Assembly (NCBI GenBank): GCA_023396345.1
Contig: JAEWWO010000195.1
Coordinates: 1-6,905, forward strand
DNA: 6,905 bases
Direction of reading: 5' to 3'
From: Bacteroidota bacterium
GTDB taxonomy: Bacteria; Bacteroidota; Bacteroidia; Chitinophagales; Chitinophagaceae
Shown here piece after piece: positions 1 through 6,809 of this stretch. A model generated the notes under the pieces. It was not told the origin of the DNA and searched no databases. It saw only the letters and a list, made by a program, of their open reading frames with translations. A program made the position numbers and the translations under genes. Positions within the stretch are counted from its first letter, which is position 1; each line of letters opens with the position of its first letter.

Positions 1-77
1 ATAAGGTTATTGTAATTAATCAGAGAAAAGAAAACCTCAGAGAGCTTTGTAATTATTTGCTTAACAGACAATCCTAA
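1..77 (+). CDS. C-terminal end of an unidentified protein (5' part outside window)
   Basis: A reading frame open from the window edge (codons from base 3) encodes KVIVINQRKENLRELCNYLL followed by NRQS and a TAA stop at 75-77. The residue mix, with alternating hydrophobic positions and a helical, charged tail, looks like a real C-terminus. Its stop lies 21 bases before the permease ATG, the close spacing of an operon. Only 24 codons are visible, so no family can be named, and a chance open frame of this length is possible. Confidence 0.4.
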   Translation, partial: KVIVINQRKENLRELCNYLLNRQS

Positions 78-98
78 AAATTCACAAACATCTTATAG

Positions 99-1793
99 AT
101 GAATCTTTCCAGAAAAAAAAGTCTTGATGTAATTCATGAAGAGTATGCCGAAGGTTTTTCCGAAGGGCATACGGGAGGAAATCTTAAAAAAGTTCTTACT
201 GTAAAAGACCTCACGTTTTTGGGAATTGCAGCAGTTATAGGAGCTGGTATTTTTTCTACTATTGGTAAAGCGGCGTATGACGGCGGTCCCGGAGTAATTT
301 TTCTTTTCATTATCACAGCAATTACCTGCGGATTTTCTGCTTTGTGCTATGCTGAATTTGCTTCGCGCGTGCCTGTTTCGGGAAGCGCTTACACATACTC
401 CTACGTGGCTTTTGGAGAGATTGTAGCGTGGATTATAGGCTGGGCGTTGATTCTGGAGTATTCCATAGGAAATATAGTGGTGGCTATTTCCTGGAGTGCT
501 TATTTCAATAATCTTTTGCAGGGTTTTGGTTTGCATTTGCCCGACTGGCTTACGATTGGTTATCAGACGGCAAAGATAAAATACGATGCTGCTATTGCAT
601 CAGGAGCAAGTATACAGGATTTAGTATACACGCAAGCACCAACAATTTTCGGAATAAAATTCATAGTGAATCTTCCTGCATTTCTCGTTACAGTTTTTGT
701 AACTATTCTTGCTTATATCGGCATTTCTGAAAGTAAAAAAAGTGCCAATTTTATGGTCTGGCTAAAACTGGCAGTACTCGCATTTGTGGTTGTGCTGGGT
801 TTGGTGATTATTGTGAAAGACGATTTGTTTCACAACTGGAAACCATTTTTCCCTAATGGAATGGATGGCGTTTTAAAAGGTGTATCTTCTGTGTTCTTTG
901 CCTACATTGGGTTTGATGCCATATCTACTACGGCGGAAGAATGTGCAAATCCTAAAAGAGATTTACCAAGAGGTATGCTTTTTTCTTTAATTATTTGTAC
1001 CATTATTTATGTGATTGTAGCATTGGTTATTACCGGATTGGTGAATTACAGCGAGTTTGAAGGAGTGGCAGATCCGCTGGCATTTGTGTTTAATCAGTTG
1101 AGTATGGAAAAGATTGGCTTTATTATAGCGGTAAGTGCAGTTGTTGCTTCCACAAGTGTGTTGCTGGTTTTCCAGATTGGGCAACCAAGAATATGGATGA
1201 TGATGAGTCGCGACGGCTTAATGCCAAAGAAATTTTCTTCTTTAAACAAAAGATACAAAACACCCGGCTTTGCAACGATTATGACCGGCTTGCTGGTAGG
1301 TATTCCTGTTTTGTTTATTGATGATTTACTGATGACGGACCTTACAAGTATCGGCACTTTGTTTGCCTTTGTTCTGGTATGTGCAGGAGTTCTTTTTCTG
1401 CCGAAAGTGGCTAAGGAAAAAAATAAATTTCAACTGCCATATATCAACTCAAGATACATTATGCCTTTGCTGGCTGCAATATTTATATATGCTTATCGCG
1501 ACAGAGTAGCAGATGTTTTTATGCATATTGCTACAGATAATTTTCAGGAGATTTTATTTCTTCTTTATATTCTTGTGTTGGTAGCAGTATCGGTTTTGTG
1601 TGTGATAAAACAATTTACTTTAATACCTGTTTTAGGCACTATGTCCTGTTTGTATTTAATGACAGAAATTCCCGTGAACAGCTGGATTGCTTTTATCTTC
1701 TGGATGGTGATAGGTTTATTACTCTACTATTCTTTCGGCAGGAAACATAGTGTAATAGGAAAGAGAAATAGGGTGCAGAATGAATTAAAATAG
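99..1793 (+). CDS. APC-superfamily amino acid permease (cationic amino acid transporter-like)
   Basis: A 564-residue integral inner-membrane protein that should import amino acids, probably by secondary transport. After a charged cytoplasmic N-terminus (1-37), the first membrane segment carries the APC substrate-binding signature IGAGIF at residues 47-52. The segment near 266-281 holds FAYIGFDAISTTAEE, which matches the broken sixth helix of the CAT/YfnA-like branch of the family. ECANPKRDLPRG (281-292) and the QPRIWMMMSRDGLMP stretch (about 362-376) are also typical of that branch. About 12-14 hydrophobic segments can be counted, the last ones at about 485-503, 505-523 and 528-546. The loop between about 141 and 187 is fairly long. 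The tail is basic and cytoplasmic. The ATG at 99 is the first in frame after the preceding stop and leaves a normal N-terminus; no Shine-Dalgarno is seen. The substrate cannot be told from sequence. The family is certain; the CAT-like placement is likely. Confidence 0.93.
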   Translation: MNLSRKKSLDVIHEEYAEGFSEGHTGGNLKKVLTVKDLTFLGIAAVIGAGIFSTIGKAAYDGGPGVIFLFIITAITCGFSALCYAEFASRVPVSGSAYTYSYVAFGEIVAWIIGWALILEYSIGNIVVAISWSAYFNNLLQGFGLHLPDWLTIGYQTAKIKYDAAIASGASIQDLVYTQAPTIFGIKFIVNLPAFLVTVFVTILAYIGISESKKSANFMVWLKLAVLAFVVVLGLVIIVKDDLFHNWKPFFPNGMDGVLKGVSSVFFAYIGFDAISTTAEECANPKRDLPRGMLFSLIICTIIYVIVALVITGLVNYSEFEGVADPLAFVFNQLSMEKIGFIIAVSAVVASTSVLLVFQIGQPRIWMMMSRDGLMPKKFSSLNKRYKTPGFATIMTGLLVGIPVLFIDDLLMTDLTSIGTLFAFVLVCAGVLFLPKVAKEKNKFQLPYINSRYIMPLLAAIFIYAYRDRVADVFMHIATDNFQEILFLLYILVLVAVSVLCVIKQFTLIPVLGTMSCLYLMTEIPVNSWIAFIFWMVIGLLLYYSFGRKHSVIGKRNRVQNELK

Positions 1794-1855
1794 TCTCTTT
1801 TTTTATCTCATGAATGTATTATTTTTTAATTAATTTTCTGATACTCAAAGTTTTT

Positions 1856-1889
1856 AAAAAATTTATGCATACGTTTGCATAAATTTTTT
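1856..1889 (+). terminator. Perfect 14-bp hairpin with T-tract between permease and glmS
   Basis: The arms AAAAAATTTATGCA (1856-1869) and TGCATAAATTTTTT (1876-1889) are exact reverse complements around the six-base loop TACGTT. A run of eight T (1884-1891) ends the right arm, so a + strand transcript would form an intrinsic terminator 63 bases after the permease stop. The left arm begins with an A-tract, so the structure could also act on transcripts from the opposite strand. The stem is AT-rich apart from its ATGCA tip, so its strength is uncertain. It lies only 21 bases upstream of the glmS start codon. Confidence 0.7.
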
Positions 1890-1901
1890 TTAAAGTATAA
1901 T
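1874..1901 (+). promoter_or_regulatory. Possible glmS promoter overlapping the hairpin's right arm
   Basis: TATAAT occurs at 1896-1901, with TTTG at 1874-1877 upstream at roughly promoter spacing. If used, transcription would begin almost at the glmS ATG (1911), giving a nearly leaderless mRNA. The match to the Bacteroidota -7 consensus (TAnnTTTG) is poor and the region is very AT-rich, so a TATAAT here could be chance. It is listed because glmS must otherwise be transcribed through the terminator-like hairpin. Confidence 0.2.
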
Positions 1902-1910
1902 ATATATTAT

Positions 1911-3749
1911 ATGTGTGGTATAGTAGGCTATGTAGGTAATCGTATTGCTTATCCAATCGTATTAAAAGGATTGAAGAGACTTGAATATCGCGGCTATGAC
2001 AGCGCGGGAATTGCCCTCATTCACAATGATAAGCTCAATGTCTATAAAAGAAAAGGAATGGTAGCAGATTTGGAAGATGCTGCTGTGGGAAAGGAGATAA
2101 ACGGAAACATTGCTATAGGTCATACTCGCTGGGCTACACATGGTGAGCCGAGCGATAGGAATGCACATCCGCATCTTTCCGTAAATAAGAAAATTTCAAT
2201 GATTCACAACGGCATCATTGAAAATTATATGGTGCTGAAAGAAGAACTTCTACAAAAGGGCGTAACTTTTGAAAGCGATACAGATACAGAAGTGCTATTG
2301 AAATTTATTGAAGATGTGTATGTCAATAACAACAATTCACTGGAAGAAGCAGTACGTATAGCTTTGAAAAGGGTAGTGGGAGCTTATTGTATTCTGCTTA
2401 TTGAAGAAGATAATCCGGATACTATCATTGCAGCAAGAAAAGGAAGTCCTCTGGTAATAGGAATAGGAAAAGGAGAACATTTTCTTGCTTCAGATGCTTC
2501 CCCGATTGTTGAGTTTACTAAAGAAGTGGTGTATGTAAACGATTATGAAATAGCCATTGTAAAACCCGATGAATTAATACTAAAGAATCCTGGAAACGAA
2601 AAACAGACACCTTTCATTACAACTTTAGACTTAAAACTGGATGAAATAGAGAAAGGGGGTTATGACAGTTTTATGTTGAAGGAAATTTATGAACAACCTA
2701 AAACTATTTTTGATTGTTTAAGAGGTCGGTTATACGCAGATGAAGGAATAATAAAATTGAGCGGTATTGAAAAGTATTTAGAGGAAATAAAAAAAGCACG
2801 CCGCATAATAATAATAGCTTGTGGTACAAGTTGGCATGCGGGTTTGGCAGCAGAGTATTTTATAGAAGAATTGTGTCGTATTCCTGTTGAAGTGGAATAT
2901 GCCTCAGAGTTTAGATACAGAAATCCTATTGTTGATAAAGAAGATGTAATCATTGCCATATCTCAAAGTGGAGAAACTGCCGATACAATTGTAGCTATAG
3001 AAAAGGCAAAAGAACAAGGAGCTTTAATTTTAGGTGTTGTAAATGTTGTAGGTTCTTCTATTGCCAGAATTTCACATGGAGGTGCTTATACACATGCTGG
3101 TCCGGAAATTGGCGTTGCCAGTACGAAAGCATTCACGGCTCAGTTATCTGTTTTGTATCTGGCTGCTTTAAAAATTGCACAAAGTAAGGGTAGTATTTCT
3201 CATGAAAAGTTTTTACATCTTTGTCACCAGCTCAAAGAAGTGCCTTCAATAGTAGAAAGTATTTTAGAGTTGAATGATCACATAAAAGTAATAGCAGAAA
3301 AATACAGTAATGCAAATAATGCTTTGTATTTGGGTAGAGGATATAATTTTCCTATTGCATTAGAAGGAGCCTTAAAGCTTAAAGAAATTTCTTATATTCA
3401 TGCAGAAGGTTATCCGGCGGCGGAAATGAAACATGGTCCTATTGCATTGGTAGATGAAAATTTACCTGTAGTATTTGTTGCTACAAAAGATATGTTTCAT
3501 GAAAAAGTATTAAGCAATATGCAGGAGATAAAAGCAAGAAAAGGTAAAATTATTGCAATCGCCACTGAGGGAGATAATACTACTGCAAATATAGCCGATG
3601 ATATAATTTTTGTTCCGGTGATAGATGAAATAATAGCACCTATTACAAATGTAGTTCCCTTGCAATTATTATCTTATCATGTGGGAATACACAAAGATTT
3701 GGATGTAGATAAGCCTCGAAACCTTGCTAAGTCAGTTACGGTAGAGTAG
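1911..3749 (+). CDS. glmS: Glutamine--fructose-6-phosphate aminotransferase (isomerizing)
   Basis: Cytoplasmic enzyme converting fructose-6-phosphate and glutamine to glucosamine-6-phosphate and glutamate, the first step toward UDP-GlcNAc for the cell wall and LPS. The product is 612 residues, close to the 609 of E. coli GlmS. The class II glutamine amidotransferase domain starts MCGIVGYVG, with Cys2 as N-terminal nucleophile once Met is removed. It also carries GHTRWATHG (70-78) and HNGIIENY (from 99), which bind glutamine. The first SIS domain has CGTSWHAG (from 304) and SQSGETAD (from 351). The second has LGRGYNFPIALEG (from about 474), HAEGYPAAEMKHGP (497-510) and the C-terminal RNLAKSVTVE, whose Lys607 corresponds to the sugar-binding lysine. 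All key residues are present. A longer frame from a TTG at 1875 would add 12 residues ahead of the catalytic Cys and is rejected, because the Cys must be N-terminal. No Shine-Dalgarno is seen, nor any glmS ribozyme-like leader. Confidence 0.98.
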   Translation: MCGIVGYVGNRIAYPIVLKGLKRLEYRGYDSAGIALIHNDKLNVYKRKGMVADLEDAAVGKEINGNIAIGHTRWATHGEPSDRNAHPHLSVNKKISMIHNGIIENYMVLKEELLQKGVTFESDTDTEVLLKFIEDVYVNNNNSLEEAVRIALKRVVGAYCILLIEEDNPDTIIAARKGSPLVIGIGKGEHFLASDASPIVEFTKEVVYVNDYEIAIVKPDELILKNPGNEKQTPFITTLDLKLDEIEKGGYDSFMLKEIYEQPKTIFDCLRGRLYADEGIIKLSGIEKYLEEIKKARRIIIIACGTSWHAGLAAEYFIEELCRIPVEVEYASEFRYRNPIVDKEDVIIAISQSGETADTIVAIEKAKEQGALILGVVNVVGSSIARISHGGAYTHAGPEIGVASTKAFTAQLSVLYLAALKIAQSKGSISHEKFLHLCHQLKEVPSIVESILELNDHIKVIAEKYSNANNALYLGRGYNFPIALEGALKLKEISYIHAEGYPAAEMKHGPIALVDENLPVVFVATKDMFHEKVLSNMQEIKARKGKIIAIATEGDNTTANIADDIIFVPVIDEIIAPITNVVPLQLLSYHVGIHKDLDVDKPRNLAKSVTVE

Positions 3750-3806
3750 CGCAAAAAATAAGAAATATTTTATATAATAATTCTCAATATCTTTTTCTGT
3801 ATTGTA

Positions 3807-6062
3807 ATGGAAAAGATAGAGTATTTTAAATACGCTTCAGATATGAATAATATTTCCAAACACCCATTAGATTTGTTAGGGTATCATTTTATAAAAGATG
3901 AATTTATACCAAAAGGAAAAGATGAATATTATTTAAGAGATATACAAAATAGGAGTGGTATTACTTACAGACATTTAAGTGCAACGGAAATTGAAATTCT
4001 GGTAAAGAACGGTAATCGCTCTGATAATTGGAATAATATTTTAGTGTCAGATTCTTTCAACCCCAATCTGGTAAAAAATTGTAGTTTTTTCGGACTTATA
4101 AGAATTGGTAAACTGGAACCATATTACCTCGAGTTTAATGATTTAAAAGTAGAAGTTGGTTTATACGACTCTACTATTATCAGTTGCGACTTAGGGGATA
4201 ATGTTGCTATAAAAAACGTGGCTTACATATCACATTATATTATCGGAAATGAAGTGATAATTTTTGAGGTAGATGAAATGAAAACTACCGATCATGCCAA
4301 GTTTGGAAATGGTATATTAAAAGATGGAGAAGACGAATCATTGCGCATATGGCTGGAAATATGTAATGAAAACGGGGGAAGAAAAGTTATTCCGTTTAAT
4401 GGTATGCTCGCCGGTGATGCATGGCTTTGGTCAAAATACAGGACAAATAAAAAACTGCTTGAAAATTTTATAAGATTTACAGAAACGGAATATCGTACAG
4501 AGCCGGGCTTTTATGGAAAGGTAGGAGACAGAACAGTTATAAAAAACACAAACATTATCAATGATGTATGGATAGGATCAGATGCCTATATAAAAGGAGC
4601 AAATAAACTTAAAAACTTAACCATTAAATCAAAACCCGATGCCAGATCTCAGATAGGCGAAGGATGTGAACTGGTAAATGGTATTATTGATTTTGGTTGT
4701 CGTATTTTCTATGGAGTAAAGGCTGTTCGTTTTGTAATGGCTTCCAACTCGCAGTTGAAGTATGGAGCAAGACTTATTAATTCTTATTTAGGAAACAATG
4801 CAACTATTTCCTGCTGCGAAGTATTAAATTCATTAATATTTCCCGCACACGAACAGCACCATAACAACTCGTTTTTATGTGCTGCATTAATCCTGGGACA
4901 AAGTAATATTCCTGCCGGAGCAACAATTGGTTCCAATCATAATTCGCGGGCGGCAGATGGTGAAATGCAGGCAGGCAGAGGCTTTTGGCCGGGGTTGTGT
5001 GTGAGCATAAAACATAATTCTAAATTTGCGTCTTTCTGTATCATTGCAAAGGGAGATTATGATTACGAACTGAATATTCCTTTTCCCTTTTCGTTTATCA
5101 GCAATAATAAATATAAGAATGTTCTGGAAATTATGCCTGCATATTGGTTTATGTATAATATGTATGCTTTGGAAAGAAATGCTCTAAAGTATGCCGACAG
5201 AGATAAAAGAGCAGATAAAATTCAAACTATTGAATATGATTATCTGGCTCCGGATACGGTTAATGAAATGTTTGATGCATTGCAAAATTTTGAACTGCTT
5301 ACAGGAAAAGCTTTCTATATTCAACATAAAAATAAATTCGAGATTTCTGAAAAAGCCTGTAGAGCAAAAGGAAAAGAGTTATTGCAAAATAAAGATTCTT
5401 TGATAGATAATCTTGAAATTTTTGCCGGTAATATTGAGAACTCTAAACGTAAAGTTATCATTACAAAAATACAAATGGCTTACGATATTTTTCTGAGAAT
5501 GATAAAATACTATGGTATTTGTCAGCTCATGAAAACTATTGCAAAGTATGATATTTACAAGATTGAAGAAATAAGAAAAAAAATTTATAAAAATAAAATC
5601 AAAAGAACCGGTTGGTTAAATGTAGGCGGACAATTAATGCCTGCAAGTAAAGTGGAGCATTTAATTACTGCAATAAATTCAGGTAAGATTAATTCATGGG
5701 ATGATATGCATGCATATTATAAAAAAGAGGGAGAAAATTATTCAGCAGATAAAGCTGCGCATGGCATAGCCTCACTTCTGGAAATAGAAGTTTGTTCGGT
5801 AAATGATATAACCAAAGATAAAATAGTTGACTGGAGCGCTTACGCAATAAAAACCAGAAACTGGATACAACAACAAATAGAGGATTCCCGCAAGAAAGAT
5901 TATGAAAATCCATTTAGAAAAATAATGTACGATTCATCTGAAGAAATGGATTTAGTTATTGGGGCTTATGAAGACAATACATTCATTAATCTACAAAAAG
6001 AAGAAACAAAATTATTTTTAAAAGAAATGAATAGTTTAAAAAATAAAATTAAACAAAATTAA
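3807..6062 (+). CDS. DUF4954 family protein with left-handed beta-helix (function unknown)
   Basis: A 751-residue protein that I recognise as DUF4954, a conserved Bacteroidota family without an assigned function. An N-terminal segment (1-50) precedes the family core, which opens with YRHLSATEIEILVKNGN (from 54) and NPNLVKNCSFFGLIRIGKLE (85-104). Residues about 115-420 have the irregular six-residue periodicity of a left-handed beta-helix, the fold of GlmU-type acyltransferases. Examples are IGSDAYIKGA (256-265), IGEGCELVNGIIDFG (283-297) and YGARLINSYLGNNATIS (319-335). The most characteristic blocks are HEQHHNNSF (348-356), SNHNSRAADGEMQAGRGFWP (376-395) and IKHNSKFASF (401-410), rich in His and Asn as in an active or metal site. 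Residues 460-751 are mostly helical and charged. No nucleotidyltransferase domain, signal peptide or membrane segment is visible, so it is probably cytoplasmic. It follows glmS by 57 bases with no terminator between, which suggests an amino-sugar or envelope link; that link is inference. A start at Met13 is possible. Confidence 0.88.
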   Translation: MEKIEYFKYASDMNNISKHPLDLLGYHFIKDEFIPKGKDEYYLRDIQNRSGITYRHLSATEIEILVKNGNRSDNWNNILVSDSFNPNLVKNCSFFGLIRIGKLEPYYLEFNDLKVEVGLYDSTIISCDLGDNVAIKNVAYISHYIIGNEVIIFEVDEMKTTDHAKFGNGILKDGEDESLRIWLEICNENGGRKVIPFNGMLAGDAWLWSKYRTNKKLLENFIRFTETEYRTEPGFYGKVGDRTVIKNTNIINDVWIGSDAYIKGANKLKNLTIKSKPDARSQIGEGCELVNGIIDFGCRIFYGVKAVRFVMASNSQLKYGARLINSYLGNNATISCCEVLNSLIFPAHEQHHNNSFLCAALILGQSNIPAGATIGSNHNSRAADGEMQAGRGFWPGLCVSIKHNSKFASFCIIAKGDYDYELNIPFPFSFISNNKYKNVLEIMPAYWFMYNMYALERNALKYADRDKRADKIQTIEYDYLAPDTVNEMFDALQNFELLTGKAFYIQHKNKFEISEKACRAKGKELLQNKDSLIDNLEIFAGNIENSKRKVIITKIQMAYDIFLRMIKYYGICQLMKTIAKYDIYKIEEIRKKIYKNKIKRTGWLNVGGQLMPASKVEHLITAINSGKINSWDDMHAYYKKEGENYSADKAAHGIASLLEIEVCSVNDITKDKIVDWSAYAIKTRNWIQQQIEDSRKKDYENPFRKIMYDSSEEMDLVIGAYEDNTFINLQKEETKLFLKEMNSLKNKIKQN

Positions 6063-6206
6063 ATACAAGAAACGCAATGTTTACGTTGACTAATTAATAT
6101 TTTAATCTTTTAAGTATAAAGCATTTTTGATGAATAATCTGAAAAGTATATGAAAATGAGCAAAGCAAACCTTCCGTTTACTATCACAACATTTATCATC
6201 ATTAAA

Positions 6207-6446
6207 TTATTTTTTCGCTAAAGTATTCCAAAACCATTTGGCAACATGCTCTGTAAACACTACCGTTTCATTAAAAGGCAGGAAATGTCCGCCTTCCATA
6301 ACCATAAGATTTTCATTCGTTCCTCCTAGCTTTTCGACTACCGTTTGGCAATGCAATGGCGGAAATAATAAATCGTTTTCGCCAACAATAATTTTATAAG
6401 GTACTTTTATACTGTTTCGATTAAGCGTTACACTGTTTTTATAAAA
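6207..6446 (-). pseudogene. C-terminal remnant of an alpha/beta hydrolase
   Basis: On the minus strand 79 codons run into a TAA at 6207-6209. The frame contains VPYKIIVGENDLLFPP, the strand and loop that carry the catalytic-triad acid in alpha/beta hydrolases. It then has NLMVMEGGHFLPFNE with the catalytic-triad His, and a closing helix HVAKWFWNTLAKK. The nucleophile elbow (G-x-S-x-G), the oxyanion hole and everything else that should lie upstream are missing. The frame meets an in-frame stop at 6447-6449, and the sequence beyond changes into the palindromic repeat at 6451. The gene therefore appears truncated at that junction rather than by point mutation. It has no plausible start, and it points towards the DUF4954 gene, convergent with the main gene cluster. 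Substrate and subfamily cannot be told from this piece. Confidence 0.75.
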
Positions 6447-6450
6447 TTAC

Positions 6451-6582
6451 GCATAACGTTTCGGGGCTTGGCGCAGTGGCGGTTTAGAAGCACTTACCTG
6501 TCCCCAAGCACTAAAGTTTATTAGATGAACAAATGTTGAATTTACCACGTCACCCGCCATTGCCGCCAAACCCGTGTTACAG
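6451..6582 (+). repeat. Imperfect palindrome resembling an integron attC site
   Basis: The element is bounded by GCATAAC (6451-6457) and GTTACAG (6576-6582), so TAAC pairs with GTTA. Inside, the left arm CGGGGCTTGGCGCAGTGGCGG (about 6462-6482) pairs with the right arm CCGCCATTGCCGCCAAACCCG (about 6554-6574), apart from a few mismatches and single unpaired bases. The arms are far more GC-rich than their surroundings: 21 of 32 bases at 6451-6482. The centre (6483-6553) is less structured and holds the direct repeat AAGCACT. Long imperfect palindromes of 57-141 bp with AAC/GTT core ends and extrahelical bases are the hallmark of attC sites; this one is 132 bp. The right core does not match the usual GTTRRRY fully and no integrase gene is in the window. 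A palindromic repeat or MITE of another kind is the main alternative. Confidence 0.5.
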
Positions 6583-6732
6583 GCTGGCGTTCTTGTCGTC
6601 CGTGTCTTGCAACCCTTGTCCTTATTGAGTTTTGCAACCAACTGTCTGAATGTTTTTGTGTCGGATTGTGTGATGGCGTTTTTAAAATTTTAGAAGGGAA
6701 GGGAATTTTTAATTTTTTCTTTTCAGCGTGGG
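6583..6732. other. Non-coding spacer inside the repeat region
   Basis: No supportable gene is seen on either strand. The minus-strand open frames crossing it have compositions unlike real proteins (many Arg, His, Gln and Trp) and run through the palindromes on both sides. The stretch contains a direct repeat TTGCAACC at 6607-6614 and 6632-6639, 25 bases apart. A purine-rich patch lies near 6692-6702, followed by a T-rich run at 6705-6723. It may be a degenerate or gene-less cassette, or the body of a non-autonomous element. Confidence 0.4.
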
Positions 6733-6801
6733 ACAGGCATACTCTTTGGCAAGCTTTGGCTTGTGTGTCGGCTTGCGGGGCTTGCCAATGTGTATGACTG
6801 T
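6733..6801. repeat. Long imperfect hairpin with GGCTTG repeats
   Basis: Bases 6733-6754 pair with 6780-6801 over 22 positions with three mismatches (6737/6797, 6743/6791 and 6745/6789). The innermost nine base pairs, TTGGCAAGC (6746-6754) and GCTTGCCAA (6780-6788), are perfect. The 25-base loop is flanked and filled by GGCTTG, which occurs at 6758-6763, 6770-6775 and 6779-6784. No T-tract follows, so it does not look like an intrinsic terminator. It could be a REP-like palindrome, a recombination site or the end structure of a small mobile element. It stops just nine bases before the presumed IS end. Confidence 0.6.
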
Positions 6802-6809
6802 GAAGGGTC

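Noticed and set aside
93..536. 147-residue minus-strand frame opposite the permease
   Set aside because: It is a shadow of the permease gene. Its product is Ser/Asn/Arg-rich with no recognisable motif, whereas the + strand frame has clear APC signatures.
1875..1910. Extended glmS start at a TTG, adding 12 residues
   Set aside because: GlmS needs Cys at its N-terminus after Met removal, and MCGIVGYVG at 1911 gives exactly that. The added codons come from the hairpin's right arm and T-tract.
1794..1910. glmS ribozyme or riboswitch upstream of glmS
   Set aside because: The gap is only 117 AT-rich bases with one simple hairpin. It lacks the length and GC-rich double pseudoknot of the Firmicutes glmS ribozyme.
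5191..5403. 70-residue + strand frame inside the DUF4954 gene
   Set aside because: It lies wholly within the well-supported 751-residue frame and its Lys/Ile/Leu-rich product reflects AT-rich sequence read out of frame.
6488..6515. Two copies of AAGCACT as a possible CRISPR-like or iteron repeat
   Set aside because: There are only two seven-base copies inside the palindrome's centre, with no further units or regular spacing.
6733..6801. Intrinsic terminator
   Set aside because: The stem has a 25-base loop and no T-tract after either arm, so it does not fit a rho-independent terminator.
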